Notes: generated from the letters alone by a model not told the origin. Numbered from the stretch's first letter, positions 1 through 12,966 are shown. The stretch: 64,000 nt of DNA from Pseudeuparius sepicola (GCA_963920635.1 OY987303.1:18702175-18766174), one strand, 5' to 3'. Translations and numbers: made by a program.

Positions 1-1684
1 TCATGGGTTCAGGAAGTTTCTGGAAGGTGGAGATATATTGGAAACAAAAACTCCAGTTTCATGAAGATTGAATGGAATCTCTGATTGTTTTTAAAGTTTT
101 ATTTATAACAGTTGTTTATGTAACGAGTGAAGAAAACGAGTCGTTGTATGAGACAGCTAAGCTGAATATTTTTGAAAAATATACTTTAATGACGTTATTT
201 TAGCACAGAATAAATAGGTAGATTCGCAACAGAAACATCCTTAAGGACTTGACATTGTGTCGAAAATAAGCGAATCTCAATTTTCCATTTTTTCAATTTA
301 CACAAAAATAGCCATATTTTAAACATAAATTTGGTAGCAGAATCTCTGTGCTATGTAGATTAACCTAAAATCAAATAAAATGCGCAATGTTTAGGTATCC
401 CTTGAGAAGATATTTCGCCTAAAAGCGAATCCTCTTTTGACACATGACTCTAAGAAGTGGTCGATATTACTCCTTGGTCTGTGCCTTTAGTTATTATAAT
501 AATTATTTTGAGTTTGCATTGACAAGTGCGTTTTGACATTGAGGTAGACTTATTTTCTACTCCACGTAAATCAATTAAATCACCAAAAACTAGTAGATTT
601 TTAACGTTGATTAAGATGAGATCATCCAAAAACAATTGAACAATAACAATAGGCAAAATATCATGTTTTAACATGGAACACCGTAAGTATATATTATATT
701 TTCTTGCAATTTAGTGTAAGAAATACTTATCACAGGATCATCGCTAGTAGCTAGTACCACCTATAAGGTCCTACACAACTAAGCGAAATTAGATATTCTA
801 TGATGGAAACAAGTGACACTAATTTATAATGAATTGTTACAAAACTTCAGTACTGGATACAAAAACCATAGTCTATGTGAGTTTTTTAAGCTCTATGTGT
901 CTATGTGAATTCATTCAATGCTCTCGTTTATACCTTGTTTCTGTTCCCCAAACAGTTTTTTAATGTATAGGGTTGTTTCATTGTTTGTAGTTGTAAAATG
1001 GCGCTGCCCACGGGCTATGATTAATTATGAATAAGTAAACCTAAAATGAGTAAGAAAGGAACTGTGTAAACATTCCCTAAGGAGCAAATAGAACGCTGGG
1101 AGCACTCAAAGCAAAATGCAGAGAGGACACGAACAGAGATTATTCACAATTTGCTCAAGAAAGGTTAGGCGCTGTAATTAATGCAAATACCAACTTAACT
1201 GGAAATTCCCTAAACTGCCGTGTCGCCCTGTAAATGGTGCCCGAGTACGCCGAGAATTTAGAAAAGCCGGCGTGCTATCGCCTCTTGGAATTTCGATTCA
1301 CCTGTACTTACAGGAACCTCGGCAATATAATCTGATAATAATAATTTTGCTGACGTGTTTCAAAACCTGTCCGACATTCACTTTACCGAATTATGGTTTG
1401 GAGCAATTCAATTTTAATAGATGCACGCATACGGCATACGGACAAGCAAGAAGCATGATGGAGTACAAACTTATTACAATGACTATTTCTTCAAGAATAT
1501 AAGAATTAATAAAATTGCAGACCAATCAAAACAAACAGTGACACTGAATATCTAATAAAACATGCCAGATGTTGTTTACAAATTAAATCGTGTATTTATA
1601 CATTGCTATCCAAAAAGTTCGAATCATAGGGGCGAAATTTTTAATGAAGTAATGATTTATTTCAAAATTTAACTTAGGCGTTAA
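1..1684. other. AT-rich stretch without a recognisable gene
   Basis: Only short open frames with no domain motif and no protein-like composition are present. I see no tRNA boxes, no long terminal or inverted repeats and no CpG-rich block. It is best read as intergenic or intronic DNA. Confidence 0.5.
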
Positions 1685-1686
1685 CT

Positions 1687-1960
1687 TTTGCCATAGAAAA
1701 TATAGTTCCACAACAGAAAGCTCCTTAGCAATACCTGTCAAATGGACTCCAACTACAGAGTCCAAAAACAAGCAGATTGCATTTCTTGTGAAATGATATT
1801 TTCCCAAAATATAATCTTCCCAATTCGTAGATTAGCCAACATTTAATAGTGGACCTCAATATCATTGCTTTTGGAAAATATTAAGCTTTAAAGTTGGAGT
1901 CCATTTGACAGCTGTCATTAAGAAGCTCTCTGTTCTGAATATATTTTCTATGCTTTTGCT
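1687..1960. mobile_element. Small inverted-repeat (MITE-like) element
   Basis: Arms of about 65-70 bp at 1687-1757 and 1892-1960 are imperfect reverse complements. Both contain the core GTCAAATGGACTCCAAC and an AGAAAATATA block. The spacer has no coding potential. The core resembles the arms of the MITE at 44723-44876, so they may belong to one family. A target duplication was not resolved here. Confidence 0.5.
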
Positions 1961-2124
1961 TCAAAAAAAGAAAAATGACCTACTCAAACGCGGTCAACTG
2001 AGTTTCGTTATCTGCCATAATAGACTCATTTCCTACAGGTAACAAGTATGAAGTGAAATACATTTATTTATGGCTGACAAATACATATTAAACATATATT
2101 TCTCTATGGTCATAGAAAAAATAA

Positions 2125-3090
2125 TAATAAGGATGTAAGATTAGCGAGTATAAATGTAATAATTACAAGAAAAGGTGATAATGGGCAAACACTCAAAGTT
2201 AACAAAGATAAAAAACTAGTACAAGCCCCAAAATCGGGGATGTGCTGACTGAAGCTGCAAATGTGCTGTTGGCTCCTGCCTGGACTTCATTTGTTGCTTC
2301 CCAAATCATGCCTATCTTTTGATTTGGTTAATGTTACACCGTACCGATGATTGCCAAATAGCATGAAACACGTGTATGCGGTTACTAGTTTTTTATCTTT
2401 GTTAACTTTGAGTGTTTGCCCATTATCACCTTTTCTTGTAATTATTACATTTACACTCGCTAATCTTACATCCTTATTATCATTGTATCTTGGGTTATGA
2501 AGATTTCCACGCAGGTCGCTTTAGCAGCCTCCGTGGCGATGTTAGTACAAGCCCCAAAATCGGGGATGTGCTGACTGAAGCTGCAAATGTGCTGTTGGCT
2601 CCTGCCTGGACTTCATTTGTTGCTTCCCAAATCATGCCTATCTTTTGATTTGGTTAATGTTACACCGTACCGATGATTGCCAAATAGCATGAAACACGTG
2701 TATGCGGTTACTAGTTTTTTATCTTTGTTAACTTTGAGTGTTTGCCCATTATCACCTTTTCTTGTAATTATTACATTTACACTCGCTAATCTTACATCCT
2801 TATTTTCATTGTATCTTGGGTTATGAAGATTTCCACGCAGGTCGCTTTAGCAGCCTCCGTGGCGATGTTAGTACAAGCCCCAAAATCGGGGATGTGCTGA
2901 CTGAAGCTGCAAATGTGCTGTTGGCTCCTGCCTGGACTTCATTTGTTGCTTCCCAAATCATGCCTATCTTTTGATTTGGTTAATGTTACACCGTACCGAT
3001 GATTGCCAAATAGCATGAAACACGTGTATGCGGTTACTAGTTTTTTATCTTTGTTAACTTTGAGTGTTTGCCCATTATCACCTTTTCTTG
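2125..3090. repeat. 326-bp tandem repeat array (about 2.7 copies)
   Basis: The motif ACAAGCCCCAAAATCGGGG recurs at 2221, 2547 and 2873, giving two full units of 326 bp and a truncated third ending near 3090. Units are almost identical; one visible change is in the TTATTATCATTG segment. The 95 bp before the first unit (2125-2220) are an inverted copy of the unit's end, so the array seems to have grown from a foldback ancestor. A diverged copy of the family lies at 51990-52385. No coding potential. Confidence 0.85.
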
Positions 3091-3099
3091 AAAAAATAA

Positions 3100-4215
3100 T
3101 ATCTAGATCTACCGTCAATCATTTAGGATATAAATATATATCTAGATCTAGGTAGTTACCTATATTAAATTTACCAGTACTAAATTGATGCTGAAACAAT
3201 AATAAATTAATATTATGTTTTGAAACTATTTTACATGTCTAACCAAAATTCAGGATTTTTCGGAACAAAATAAGTTTTATCTTAGATAATTATTGAATAT
3301 CATAAAAGTAGTCAATTTACCGGAAAATTAATTGTGAATAAATTTATGTCCTAAATGCTTTACGGTACATCAACTTTGCATTAAACGTAACAGAATAATT
3401 TTAAAGCGTTAATATCATTTTCTTTAGAAAATACAATATTTATATCGATATGTAGTAATAAAAAGTAATAGAGAATGATAAAGCTAGTGTTATACAACTA
3501 GTTTTTATGAAGTTTTTACAATTTTCAGAAATTTCATAAATATTAAAAAATTTCAAAAAATTAAACCTTTCAGTAGAGCATTAACATTGGGTGCACTTAT
3601 ATGTCAAACGAAATAACTCGTTCATGTAGGTAAATTTTTTTGAAATTTTAACAAATAAACCCATTTTATAGATTTTATTTTTTAAATGTGTTTTTGACAC
3701 ATTTTTTGTTAATGCAAAAGGTAGCCCAAAATTAAATTTCAATATAAATCGTTAATAAACAAATTCCTTCTATGATGTGAACTTTTTGGAAGACACTGTA
3801 TATTCGAATAAAAATCTACTTTGTCTACAAACTTCAAACAACTGTATATTCGCTAATCAATACAGTACCTACTTGTTTCATTGTTGCAAGTTGCAACAAT
3901 GCATGAGTGAAATATCCGGAAAAAATAAAGATGCCATCTATAGATTATATATAGAATGTTATTAAAAAGTTAGGCCACCGAAAATGTTAATTCTATAAGA
4001 GAAATAACCCCAAAAAGGACCTTCTGAAACATCCTGTGCATTGTCAGAGTACATATCAGAGTATTTACCTGAACTACGTTGATTTTTTACATAACAGCAA
4101 AATAAAAATTATTTTATTCACAATCATGCTACTAATATATACATTACTACTATACTATCTAAAAAAAGTTGGGATTCTAGTATGTATTAAGCAAAAATTA
4201 TAAAGCATTGTTATT
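3100..4215. other. AT-rich stretch, nothing recognised
   Basis: Runs of A and T and short homopolymers dominate. Open frames here are short and chance-like. No repeat pair or RNA gene signal was seen. Confidence 0.45.
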
Positions 4216-4459
4216 GAATTATTCATACAGTTTACAATAATTGTTTATTTCAACTTGGAAAAATTCTGGGAAAATCCTTGAATATTTTCTCAAACCATAT
4301 AAAACGAGAATATTATGGAAACTGGAGCAAAGGGATAGATGTGGAAAGGAAATGGCTATCTGCTCGAGTGTCGGGGGACCTTTAGAAACTTGGGGAGTAC
4401 GCATTGGACATTTACTTAGTTTCACACTATACTCGTGCCCATGCTCAATTTTGTAGAAT

Positions 4460-5215
4460 GTCGAAAGAAATTCAATTAATGCCAAAAATACCAAGAACAT
4501 ATAATATTTAAAAAGACCCAAAATTCCAATAAAATGCCAAAAAATTTTAAGAAAATATCTATAAATTCCAAAACGTTCCAAGAAAAGACCAAATAAAAGT
4601 CCAAGAAAATACCAACAGATGTAAAAAAAATTCAAGAAAATATAAAAAATACCAAAATGCCAAAAAGATTCCAGACCAGGGACTCTGTAAAGTAAGGGGA
4701 CCCAGCATTATTCTTTCCTCATTCTAATAATATCAGTGATGAAATAAAGTATGCCATTTTATTGGAGAATCTATGAATATAACAGATACCTACTTTGATT
4801 GTTAGTAAAAATTAATAATGGTTTCCATGATTTCTAAAACTTAGACTTGACAATGTTGTGTCTACAAGTGCAGAATATGGCAACTGTCAAATGAAACAAA
4901 TTTATTATAACCGCATTACCTTTAATTGACACACCTGAGTATCTGAGTAACTTAAAAATTGTAAATTATGATGGGAAATATTTTGCCTCCTTTATAATCT
5001 ATGGCACTGGCATGTCACATAAAACCTGATGGCAGTTGGACACTGACATATAACATAACCTTGTACCAGCCCACTTATGTCGTCTCCTTGGAGTATACAG
5101 AAAACAAACTTCCCCTCAAGGCTTCACTTTTCCTATGTGATGTGCTGGGTCCTCTTATTTTAAAGAGTCCCTGTTCCAGACAATACCGAAAAGTACCAAA
5201 AATGCCAAAATTCTA
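4460..5215. repeat. Cryptically simple repeat with an inverted pair
   Basis: From 4460 to 4680 the sequence is built from degenerate CCAAGAAAATACCAA-like units. These create a spurious aromatic-rich open frame on the minus strand. An inverted pair sits around 4672-4710 and 5140-5180, sharing CAGGGACTCT and GGGACCCAGCA or close variants. The pairing suggests an old inverted-repeat element. Confidence 0.4.
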
Positions 5216-7347
5216 GGCACGTGTATACTAAAATACCTGAGAGATCTCCCCTCCGAAAATATGAGGTAGTTAGTGTTAATTCTCATTGATCCTGGAATTT
5301 CCATTTTTTTGTATCTAATTTAATTTTTTCACTTTTAAAAGAGGCGAAAAGAGACATAAATTAACAAAGCTGAACTGTCATATTCAGCAGTGCCCGTGTT
5401 CAGTCGCATTTTATTTTCCATAGCCTCCTACTACTTGCAAACATTCCTGCACAGGTTGTGGTTGCTAAAAAGTGTAGCAATACCTTAACATTGGTACGAA
5501 AAGATATTTTACAGCGAAAATTTCTTATCAATATTCGTCCGCACATTTTCGAAAACATTTTCGAATGTTCGATAGCGCTATTAGCAACATTATATGTCAA
5601 TTTCATCTCTTCATTAAACCAGTGGTGACCCGTCGTTCAGAGATTCATAGAAAAAACTCGGTCCTGTACAAAATTAAGATTGCGTCATTCGTTCACATTT
5701 TTAAATCAAAACTCAAGAACTGTCGCTCGTTTTTTTTTTATATAAATGTTACGGTTTTGAGGCTAATTTTTCTTATAACTTTGGAAAATCAACTCATTAT
5801 TTTTTCGTAAAAATGTGGTGCAAGTCATGTAATTGATCAGAATTCATTATGTTTCAGTTTAACACACAGAATTAATTTAGATATAATTGACGAGATACAT
5901 CGATAATAAGAAACAGCCGACATTAAAGCCCTAAAAATTTTAACGCCCTGTATCTTGAAAACGATGCATGTGCGGATTTGTAATGATATGAAATTTTCAC
6001 TTATAATCTCCCTAGAGCATGAATTATTTCCGGAAATTTTCAAAAAATTCGCAACCGAGAAAAAATTTCCGGAATTTTAATTTATCCTCGCGGGAGATTC
6101 GGTACGAAAATTTCATGTCAAAACTATTTGAAAATACAATTAAATTGGTGACATATGGTGACTGGTGTTATTGTTGTATAGGAGGGAGATTTCCACTTAA
6201 TAATCTTACAGCTAGGTGCTTATGGGAGGGTGATTTCCGAAAAAAATACACAAGTTGCCATGGCAACGTTAAGAAATGCTTGTGTTTTATTGGTTGTACC
6301 TTGTCGACATGAAATTTTCGTATAAAAATATATTTTTCGTCCACTGTTAAAGTCCTGCTACACCTGCAACAAAAAACTGACTCACCCCTCACCCTGTACA
6401 ATATTCCATTGACGTATAGATAGAGCAAATAAAGATTTTTCTAAAAATCCAATCTGTAAAAATCTTCAAGCAGGAAGCTCCGATGCAATCGGAATCCAGG
6501 ATTGCGCCGATCGATATCCGATTATGCTTTAAATAGCGTTACCCAGAGAATCTTTTTCCTAGCAATCGAAAATAAATTCTGCAGTGTTCTTCAAATGAAA
6601 TAAAACGACGTCGGTTCTTTTATCCGGAACGATCAAACATTCAGCCTGTCCGGAGGACGACCACGGGGGTAAATAATGTATTTGCATTGATTTTAGTAGA
6701 ATAGGTAGGTAGGTACTAGGCAGGATATCGGATTGCACTTTAGTTGGTGTTAGATGCAAATTAGAGTTATATCTACAAATCAAGTCTACAATTAAAAAAA
6801 AGCACTTGATCTGTGACTATATGACCGCAACTTGAGACAACAAAATAGCATGACCAAGCAAGGGGCATTTTTCCCAGATGAAACACGTAACCAGTTTAAT
6901 TTAATAGTAATATTTTATAAAAACTTAGGCCCGTCGTCCACGGAATATAATAACTGGCAAAACAGACAAAAAACAGTTGCTCCATGAACAAACTATGCCA
7001 TCCACTTACGTTGTAAACTATATGCCGTCGCCTTCGGCATCTATCATATAATTATTACAAGCTAAGTTCGAATTAGAAACCAATTCATACAAAAAAATTT
7101 GCTTAAAGGCTGGACTTGGTCTATATTAGGGGAAACAGTTATTCTTTTCGTTAATAAAAAGAACAAAAGAACATAATATTTCTTCTTAAAAGTAATACTA
7201 AATGTATAGGTATGTAGTGCATAAGTACAATGCCCCATAAAGTTACGAACTTGTAGTAAAAATGTTCACATATATGATTGCATTTTGCAATTCGATGCAA
7301 GTTTCACCAGCATATAGCGTTCCCGGCAAAATCCTTGGTGATTTCCA
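5216..7347. other. Repeat-derived non-coding stretch
   Basis: No gene recognised. A short inverted pair (GTACGAAAATTTCATGTC near 6103 and its complement near 6307) and a CACCCTGTA end near 6390 suggest an eroded member of the CAGGGTG palindrome group. The rest is AT-rich DNA. Confidence 0.35.
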
Positions 7348-7349
7348 TA

Positions 7350-8248
7350 CAGGGTGTCCCAGCGGAAACGTAACAGGCTCTGTAACGGCCAGGAAAATTT
7401 TTTCTTGGAAAAACGCAAAAATAGGTCAATTTTGTTTGGCAGGGGGACATCTTTTGGCATAAAATTGATAGATCTATCTGCAACCCCCTGAGCAGGGGTT
7501 GAACCCCTTCAAAAAATTTAAATGGGAAGGGGGTTCATGTCGCACACCTTTGGAAACGTCTCTCAATTCTCTATACACCTGCATCAGATTTTCGAAAATC
7601 GAACGACTTTTCAAAAATATACACCGAATAAAATGCAAAACATTCATTTTCAATTATTGCCTGGTATTGTTAAACAATTAAGCCGAAAGTGGTGGTCGGG
7701 GGCTGTAAGTTATAGAAAGCATGTTCAGCAACATTACTTTGACGAAAATTTGATAAACGGGAGGAAATTGAAACTTTATTGTAATAAATGCTCAAAATGT
7801 TGTCCATTCACTTCCATGCAATAATAAAGATTTTGTTCAAAACGCTGCCGAACATTGTGCAACATTTCAGGGGTGATTTGTCGACATTATTGGTTTATAA
7901 TACGAAGACGCAGATCTTCTATTGTATAACAATATCAGGCAATAATTGAAAATGAAAGTTTTGCATTTTTCACGCTGTATCTTTTTAAAAAGTCGTTCGA
8001 TTTTCGAAAATCTGATGCAGGTGTATAGAGAATTGAGAGACGTTTCCAAAGATGTGCGACATGACCCCCTTCCCATTTAAATTTTTTGAAGGGGTTCAAC
8101 CCCTGCTCAGGGGGTTGCAGATAGATCTATCAATTTTATGCCAAAAGATGTCCCCCTGCCAAACAAAATTGACCTATTTTTGCGTTTTTCCAAGAAAAAA
8201 TTTTCCTGGCCGTTACAGAGCCTGTTACGTTTTCACTGGGACACCCTG
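7350..8248. mobile_element. TA-flanked palindromic MITE (CAGGGTGTCCC ends)
   Basis: The left end CAGGGTGTCCC at 7350 and the right end GGGACACCCTG at 8248 are both flanked by TA, a target typical of Tc1/mariner-type elements. The arms, about 7350-7683 and 7912-8248, are near-perfect reverse complements. The loop of about 230 bp is unpaired. No transposase is encoded, so it must be mobilised in trans if at all. High arm identity argues for recent formation or arm-to-arm conversion. Confidence 0.8.
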
Positions 8249-8250
8249 TA

Positions 8251-10459
8251 TATTTAGATGCTAGATGCGCGTTTTTACTTCTAAATACGACCTAGCGCTA
8301 GATTTTCTGGTACTTTGAACTTTAGGTATTCTCTCGCCATGGCAATAAAACAAAAAATATGTAGTTAATTTGCTTCTACGCTAGCATCAATTGCAAAATT
8401 CGCCTTGGGCTACAACATAAATTATTGTACCTACTTATACAACATAACCAAATTAATTACTAATAGGTAACTTCTCCGATCGCTTCGAAACAGTTGAAGT
8501 TTACTTTTACTTTAATAACTTTCTGATTAGAATGAAGTTTCAGATATTTCACCGTGCCATGATTATCTTATCAAAACTCAAAGTTAGGTAGGTAGGTGGT
8601 AGGTATGTACCATGTAAATTGATTAGAAACTTCCATACTAGTTGTTGTTATCTTTAAAACTACCTGTCTACGTCTAGTAGCGTTTGTATATTTTCACTGA
8701 TATTCTGATACGCTATCTTTATTTACATGGCGTAGCCTGGGAATGAAAAAAATTCTTCTAATATTTCGTTGTATCATGAAAGGTGGATGATATAAATTAT
8801 TCGTATGCCGTGACAATTATTGTCACCGAGGACGAGGACACATGTGTGACATGTGGATTATTGCGGCCAATACCCATTTGCCCGCAGTACGCATGCTTCA
8901 GACTCGAATGAGTTTAGCTACCTAACCCAGTTCCTGTCCTGGTTTGCTGTAATTCTAACCCAGACGGGAGAATGGCATCATTTGAATCGAACAAAAAAAG
9001 CGGCACTTCATTCCCATGGCATTTAAACCATGGAATTTAGTGTTTACCGTTCGGCTGGTGGATCGTCTGTTTCGATAGCGGTCTCATTTCCCCGCAAATC
9101 GGATTTTGATTGAAACGCCATACGAGCTGAAATATTTTGACAGGCGGTAATTAGTTGGGGAAAAGTTAATCGGTCATCTGATGTTCCGAAGTCAATATGC
9201 GCAACCTTAATTAAAATTTAACGCTTCCCAAACACCACTTTGCGCCAGATTTGTTATTAAAGGGGGAAACTGAATTTATCTATGCCAGGGGATATTCAGA
9301 AAATTCCTGATTAACGCCATCAAATACCGAAAATCCAATTATGAATTTCACGCCTTGGATTATAGTTATGACGCGGGAATTAGCAATAAAGCAAAAAGTA
9401 TTTGTCGGAGTAATAAAATTAATACTGGCAGCCAAAGGTATTTTAGACGAAGATTCTTGAGAGATATTTCTGTAAATTATTTTGCGAAACACATTATTTT
9501 CTTGATTATTATGCCACTGCTTCGCTGGATATTTTCAGGAAGCCATTGCGATTTCCTGCTTATGCCTTATCATTGAATAAGGAATTCGTAACCTTAATCA
9601 ATGGCCTTATGCAATCTTTGAAATCGAATATTCCTATCGTTGGGCATAATAATTACTTCCACATTACAAATATATTTTCTCTATCTAAAACGTCGAAAAA
9701 CAAAATTTAAGCAAACAATTTTTGATTAGTGATTATGTTTCGTCGATGGCTTTCCATAGTTTTATAGTATTTTTTTCATATTTTTTTAGAACTACATGAA
9801 TTTGGGCATGTTTATCTGTAAAATAATTTTCTTTCGCCAAAGCAAGGTATTTTTATTATTTTGAAGAAAAAGCCATTAAGAATGATCGCTTGTGGTGGGG
9901 GTGAAAGTGAAAATAGAGTTTTATGGAGGTAGATATCTAAAAGCCGTTTCAATATGATTTGTTAGCTTGTAGGTAATTTTTGTTTTGTTAAGTTGACAGA
10001 CAGAATTCTGTTTGAAACCTTTGAAATAAATAACAAAAATATACAATACAATTGTATCTAAAAAATAAACTTTTCAAAAACAAGCTTTTATTTGAGCTAT
10101 GTACTAAAACGAATAAAATAAGTTTAGGTTTTCGTTAAGGTAATTCAATGCCAATTTGCGACAAGCTTTTCGAAATAAAAAAATACAGAAATCAATAAAT
10201 AAATAATTAGTACTATAGTATAGTTGATTTTAGTAGAAGGAAAATAAAATAATCCATGAACGATATCGAAAATAAATATAGAAATAAATAACATAACGTG
10301 GCATAACAACTAGGACCCTCTAGAGGTAAATGCAGACTCAAAATATTTTTCGTCAAAAACACTAACGTACCTACCTACAAATTTCCAACTATCGGTTTAA
10401 TAATAAATAATACACAATATCTATATAAAAAAAATTCGAAATATATACTTAGTGGTTTG
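8251..10459. other. AT-rich stretch without a gene
   Basis: No domain-bearing frame was found. The only repeat signal is a roughly 50-bp fragment at 10066-10118 (AGCTATGTACTAAAACGAAT) that matches an arm of the hairpin at 12326-12560. Confidence 0.4.
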
Positions 10460-10461
10460 TA

Positions 10462-11196
10462 CAGGGTGTCCCAGATAATGTGATATACCCGATTTTCTCG
10501 GCAAGTTTAAAGATAAGCTGATAGTTCAAAAACTAAACTTTTGTAGAATTTTCCGACGAATTTGAATATGAAGTTATAAACAAAAAATTGCCGGTTATCA
10601 TTTTTGATTTTCGGTTTTACCTTAAGTGAGCATCACTTGGTCATATTTTTTAGACATCCTGTATATTATGAGTTTTTATGTTGCTTTTGTTTACCCAATT
10701 CCAACAGTATATAGTTTTATATAGCATCTTTAAAAATAACCAAGCAGCTAATTTTCGGTAAATTTCGTCAAATATGATAAGTAGGTATCTTTGCATGGAA
10801 TGCTAAAAATATATTGTTGCAGGCAAAACTATATAAATATGGTTTGAATTGGGGGGAGAAAAGGAACTTAAAAACCAAAATATACAGGGTGTCTCAAAAA
10901 TCTGACCAAGTGATGCTCACTTGGTGAAACTCAAAGTCAGAAATGAAAACCGACAATTTTGTGTTACTCCTATACCCTATACATATACTCATTACTAATA
11001 TTCCGTGGCAAAATCCAACTTCACATTTGTTTTAGAAATGGATAGATTAAAATAACCTTTTAACAACACCCTGTATATTAAGTTTAATGCAATGTACGAA
11101 TTCCTCGAAAAATTCTAACACTAGTTTGGTCTTTGAACCATCAATTAATTCATCTTTAAAATTACGGAGAAAATCTGGTTTATCACTGGGACACCC
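10462..11196. mobile_element. Palindromic CAGGGTG-type MITE with an interrupted right arm
   Basis: The left arm is 10462-10672, starting CAGGGTGTCCCAG after TA. Its inverted partner is 10884-11196, ending GGGACACCCT. The arms share a central block around AAGTGATGCTCACTT. The right arm carries about 100 extra bp that end AACACCCTGTATAT, so a related terminus has been inserted or duplicated within it. No coding capacity. Confidence 0.65.
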
Positions 11197-11257
11197 TAGA
11201 GAACAATAATAGATATGATGTCTATATCGCAATATCGCGAATGTTGAATACGATGCT

Positions 11258-11643
11258 ACGGAAGCGTATAGAAGGGCCACACCATTATTTTATTTTCATT
11301 GAATTCGAAATTCGGACTTTTAAAGTCGAAGTCCGACTTTGATTCCGACTTTGAAGTCGACATTCCCACTTTAAAGTCGAAATTCCGACTTTGAACTCGA
11401 AGTTTCGACTTTGAATTTCGACTTTTAAAGTCGGAATTTCGACTTTGAAAGTCGGACTTCGACTTTGGAAGTCGATCTTCGACTTTAAAAGTCGAAGTTC
11501 AAAGTCGGAATTTCGAGTTCAAAGTCAGATTTTGACTTTTAAAGTCGACATTTCGAGTTCCAAATCGTAATTTCGACTTTAAAGTCGGAATTTCGAGTTC
11601 AATAATAATCAAATAATGGTGTGGCCCTTCTACGCTTCCTTAC
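11258..11643. mobile_element. Foldback element built from GACTTT/AAAGTC dyads
   Basis: The outer inverted repeats, AGAAGGGCCACACCATTATT on the left and its complement AATAATGGTGTGGCCCTTCT on the right, enclose about 300 bp of repeated GACTTTAAAGTC-like palindromic units with variants. The interior can pair with itself in many registers. Shared, oppositely oriented ends show that this is one element and not a bare microsatellite. No protein is encoded. Confidence 0.7.
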
Positions 11644-11646
11644 GAC

Positions 11647-11679
11647 CAGTGACTATAGAAGGAATTTCTATAGTCACTG
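11647..11679. repeat. 33-bp dyad flanked by a 7-bp direct repeat
   Basis: CAGTGACTATAGAA is followed after five bases by its exact complement TTCTATAGTCACTG. The unit is flanked by TTACGAC at 11640-11646 and again at 11680-11686. This looks like a minimal terminal-inverted-repeat insertion or the collapsed ends of a larger element. Confidence 0.6.
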
Positions 11680-11879
11680 TTACGACGCTGTAGGCGGAAT
11701 GCTCAATCGTTTGAGGGCGAAATAGACATTCCACTGGAGGTGGACAGTATATTTTATATTATTACAAGCTTTTATTCAACTTGCTGACATCCGATTGAGC
11801 TGAAATTTTGCATACACCTTTAGTTGCAGTGACAATGCAATATGTAATACTCAATATTGTAATACTTTCAAAATGGCCG

Positions 11880-12325
11880 TCATCACAAGATGGCGGATGA
11901 TGTATTTTTTGTCAACCCACATAATGTGGGTATCAAATGAAAGGACTTGAAGAGTAGAAAAAAGTTAGTGATATCACACTAAATTCAATAAAAGGGCTTG
12001 AAGAGTAGAAAACGATAAAGTTAGTGACATCACACTAAATTCAATATGGCCGCCGCTCCAAGATGGCGGATTACATTTTCTTTTCTCCTCCTTTAATATG
12101 GGTATCAAATGAAAGGGCTTGAAGAGTAGAAAACGATAAAGTTAGTGACATCACACTAAATTCAATGTTGCCGCCGTTCCAAGATGACGGATTAAATTTT
12201 TTTCAACCCAATTAATATGGGTATCAAATGAAAGGGCTTGAAGAGCAGAAAACGATATTGTTAGTGACATCACACTAAACTCAATATGGCCGCCGCTCCA
12301 AGATGGCGGATTACATTTTCTTTTC
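11880..12325. repeat. Tandem array with unit of about 119 bp
   Basis: Three full or partial units begin GGGTATCAAATGAAAG at 11928, 12100 and 12219. Each contains CTTGAAGAGTAGAAAA and CCAAGATGGCGGATTA. The first interval is longer because part of a unit (about 53 bp) is duplicated again. The array continues into the hairpin at 12326-12560, which contains the same GGGTATCAAATGAAA motif. Confidence 0.7.
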
Positions 12326-12560
12326 ACGTAGAAATATAATAAAAAAAGCAAAAAAAACTTTTTAAAAACAGGCTTTTTAAGCCATGTACTAAAACGAATA
12401 AAATTTTCTACTCTTCAAACCTTTTCATTTGATACCCATATTAAGGGTATCAAATGAAAAGGCTTGAAGAGTAGAAAATTGTATTCGCTTTAGTACATGG
12501 CTTAAAAAGCTTGTCTTTAAAAAGATATTTTTTTTCTTTTTTTATTATATTTCTACGCGT
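12326..12560. repeat. Long hairpin, arms of about 115 bp
   Basis: The segment reads as a nearly perfect inverted repeat centred near 12442. The ends are ACGTAGAAATATAATAAA and its complement. Inner parts contain GCCATGTACTAAAACGAA and TTTCATTTGATACCC with their complements. It shares motifs with the adjacent tandem array and with 10066-10118. Confidence 0.75.
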
Positions 12561-12724
12561 AAACGCTAAAATAATTTGACAGATCACGATGACATTTTGA
12601 AATAAAATAAATTCAAGGATTACTTACCGGCATTAATGGGAAATATTTCAAATAATGGGCATTGTTTGGCAATACATGTATAATTAGGGATTAAACGACT
12701 TACCTGTAAGGAAGTTCAATCCAA

Positions 12725-12863
12725 ATTATACTCCGATTGGTCACATCCAAATAGATCACCCTGTAGTAGTACCTCTTATTACGAATGCGCGCAAGTTTAA
12801 AGAGTTTTTGTGTTTCCCCCGCTCCCGACCCGGCCCGCACACGACTCGCCTTCATTGTACTTC
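12725..12863. repeat. DIRS left inverted terminal repeat
   Basis: This segment of 139 bp starts ATTATACTCCGATTGG and is the reverse complement of the right repeat, which is split into 17697-17772 and 25349-25415 by the errantivirus. I counted two mismatches over the full length. Outside it, 12685-12724 is present only at this end, the kind of one-sided extension known from DIRS1. Confidence 0.85.
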
Positions 12864-12907
12864 GCCGTGTTGGGAAAGATCGCCTAGGGCTGGGAATCTG
12901 TTGTTCT

Positions 12908-12928
12908 TTATTATTATTATCATTGTTA

Positions 12929-12966
<38 letters not shown>

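Noticed and set aside
4219..4635. 138-codon minus-strand frame rich in Phe, Leu and Tyr
   Set aside because: It translates a cryptically simple AAGAAAATACC-like repeat; composition and not a gene explains it. The first codon and domain content are not convincing.
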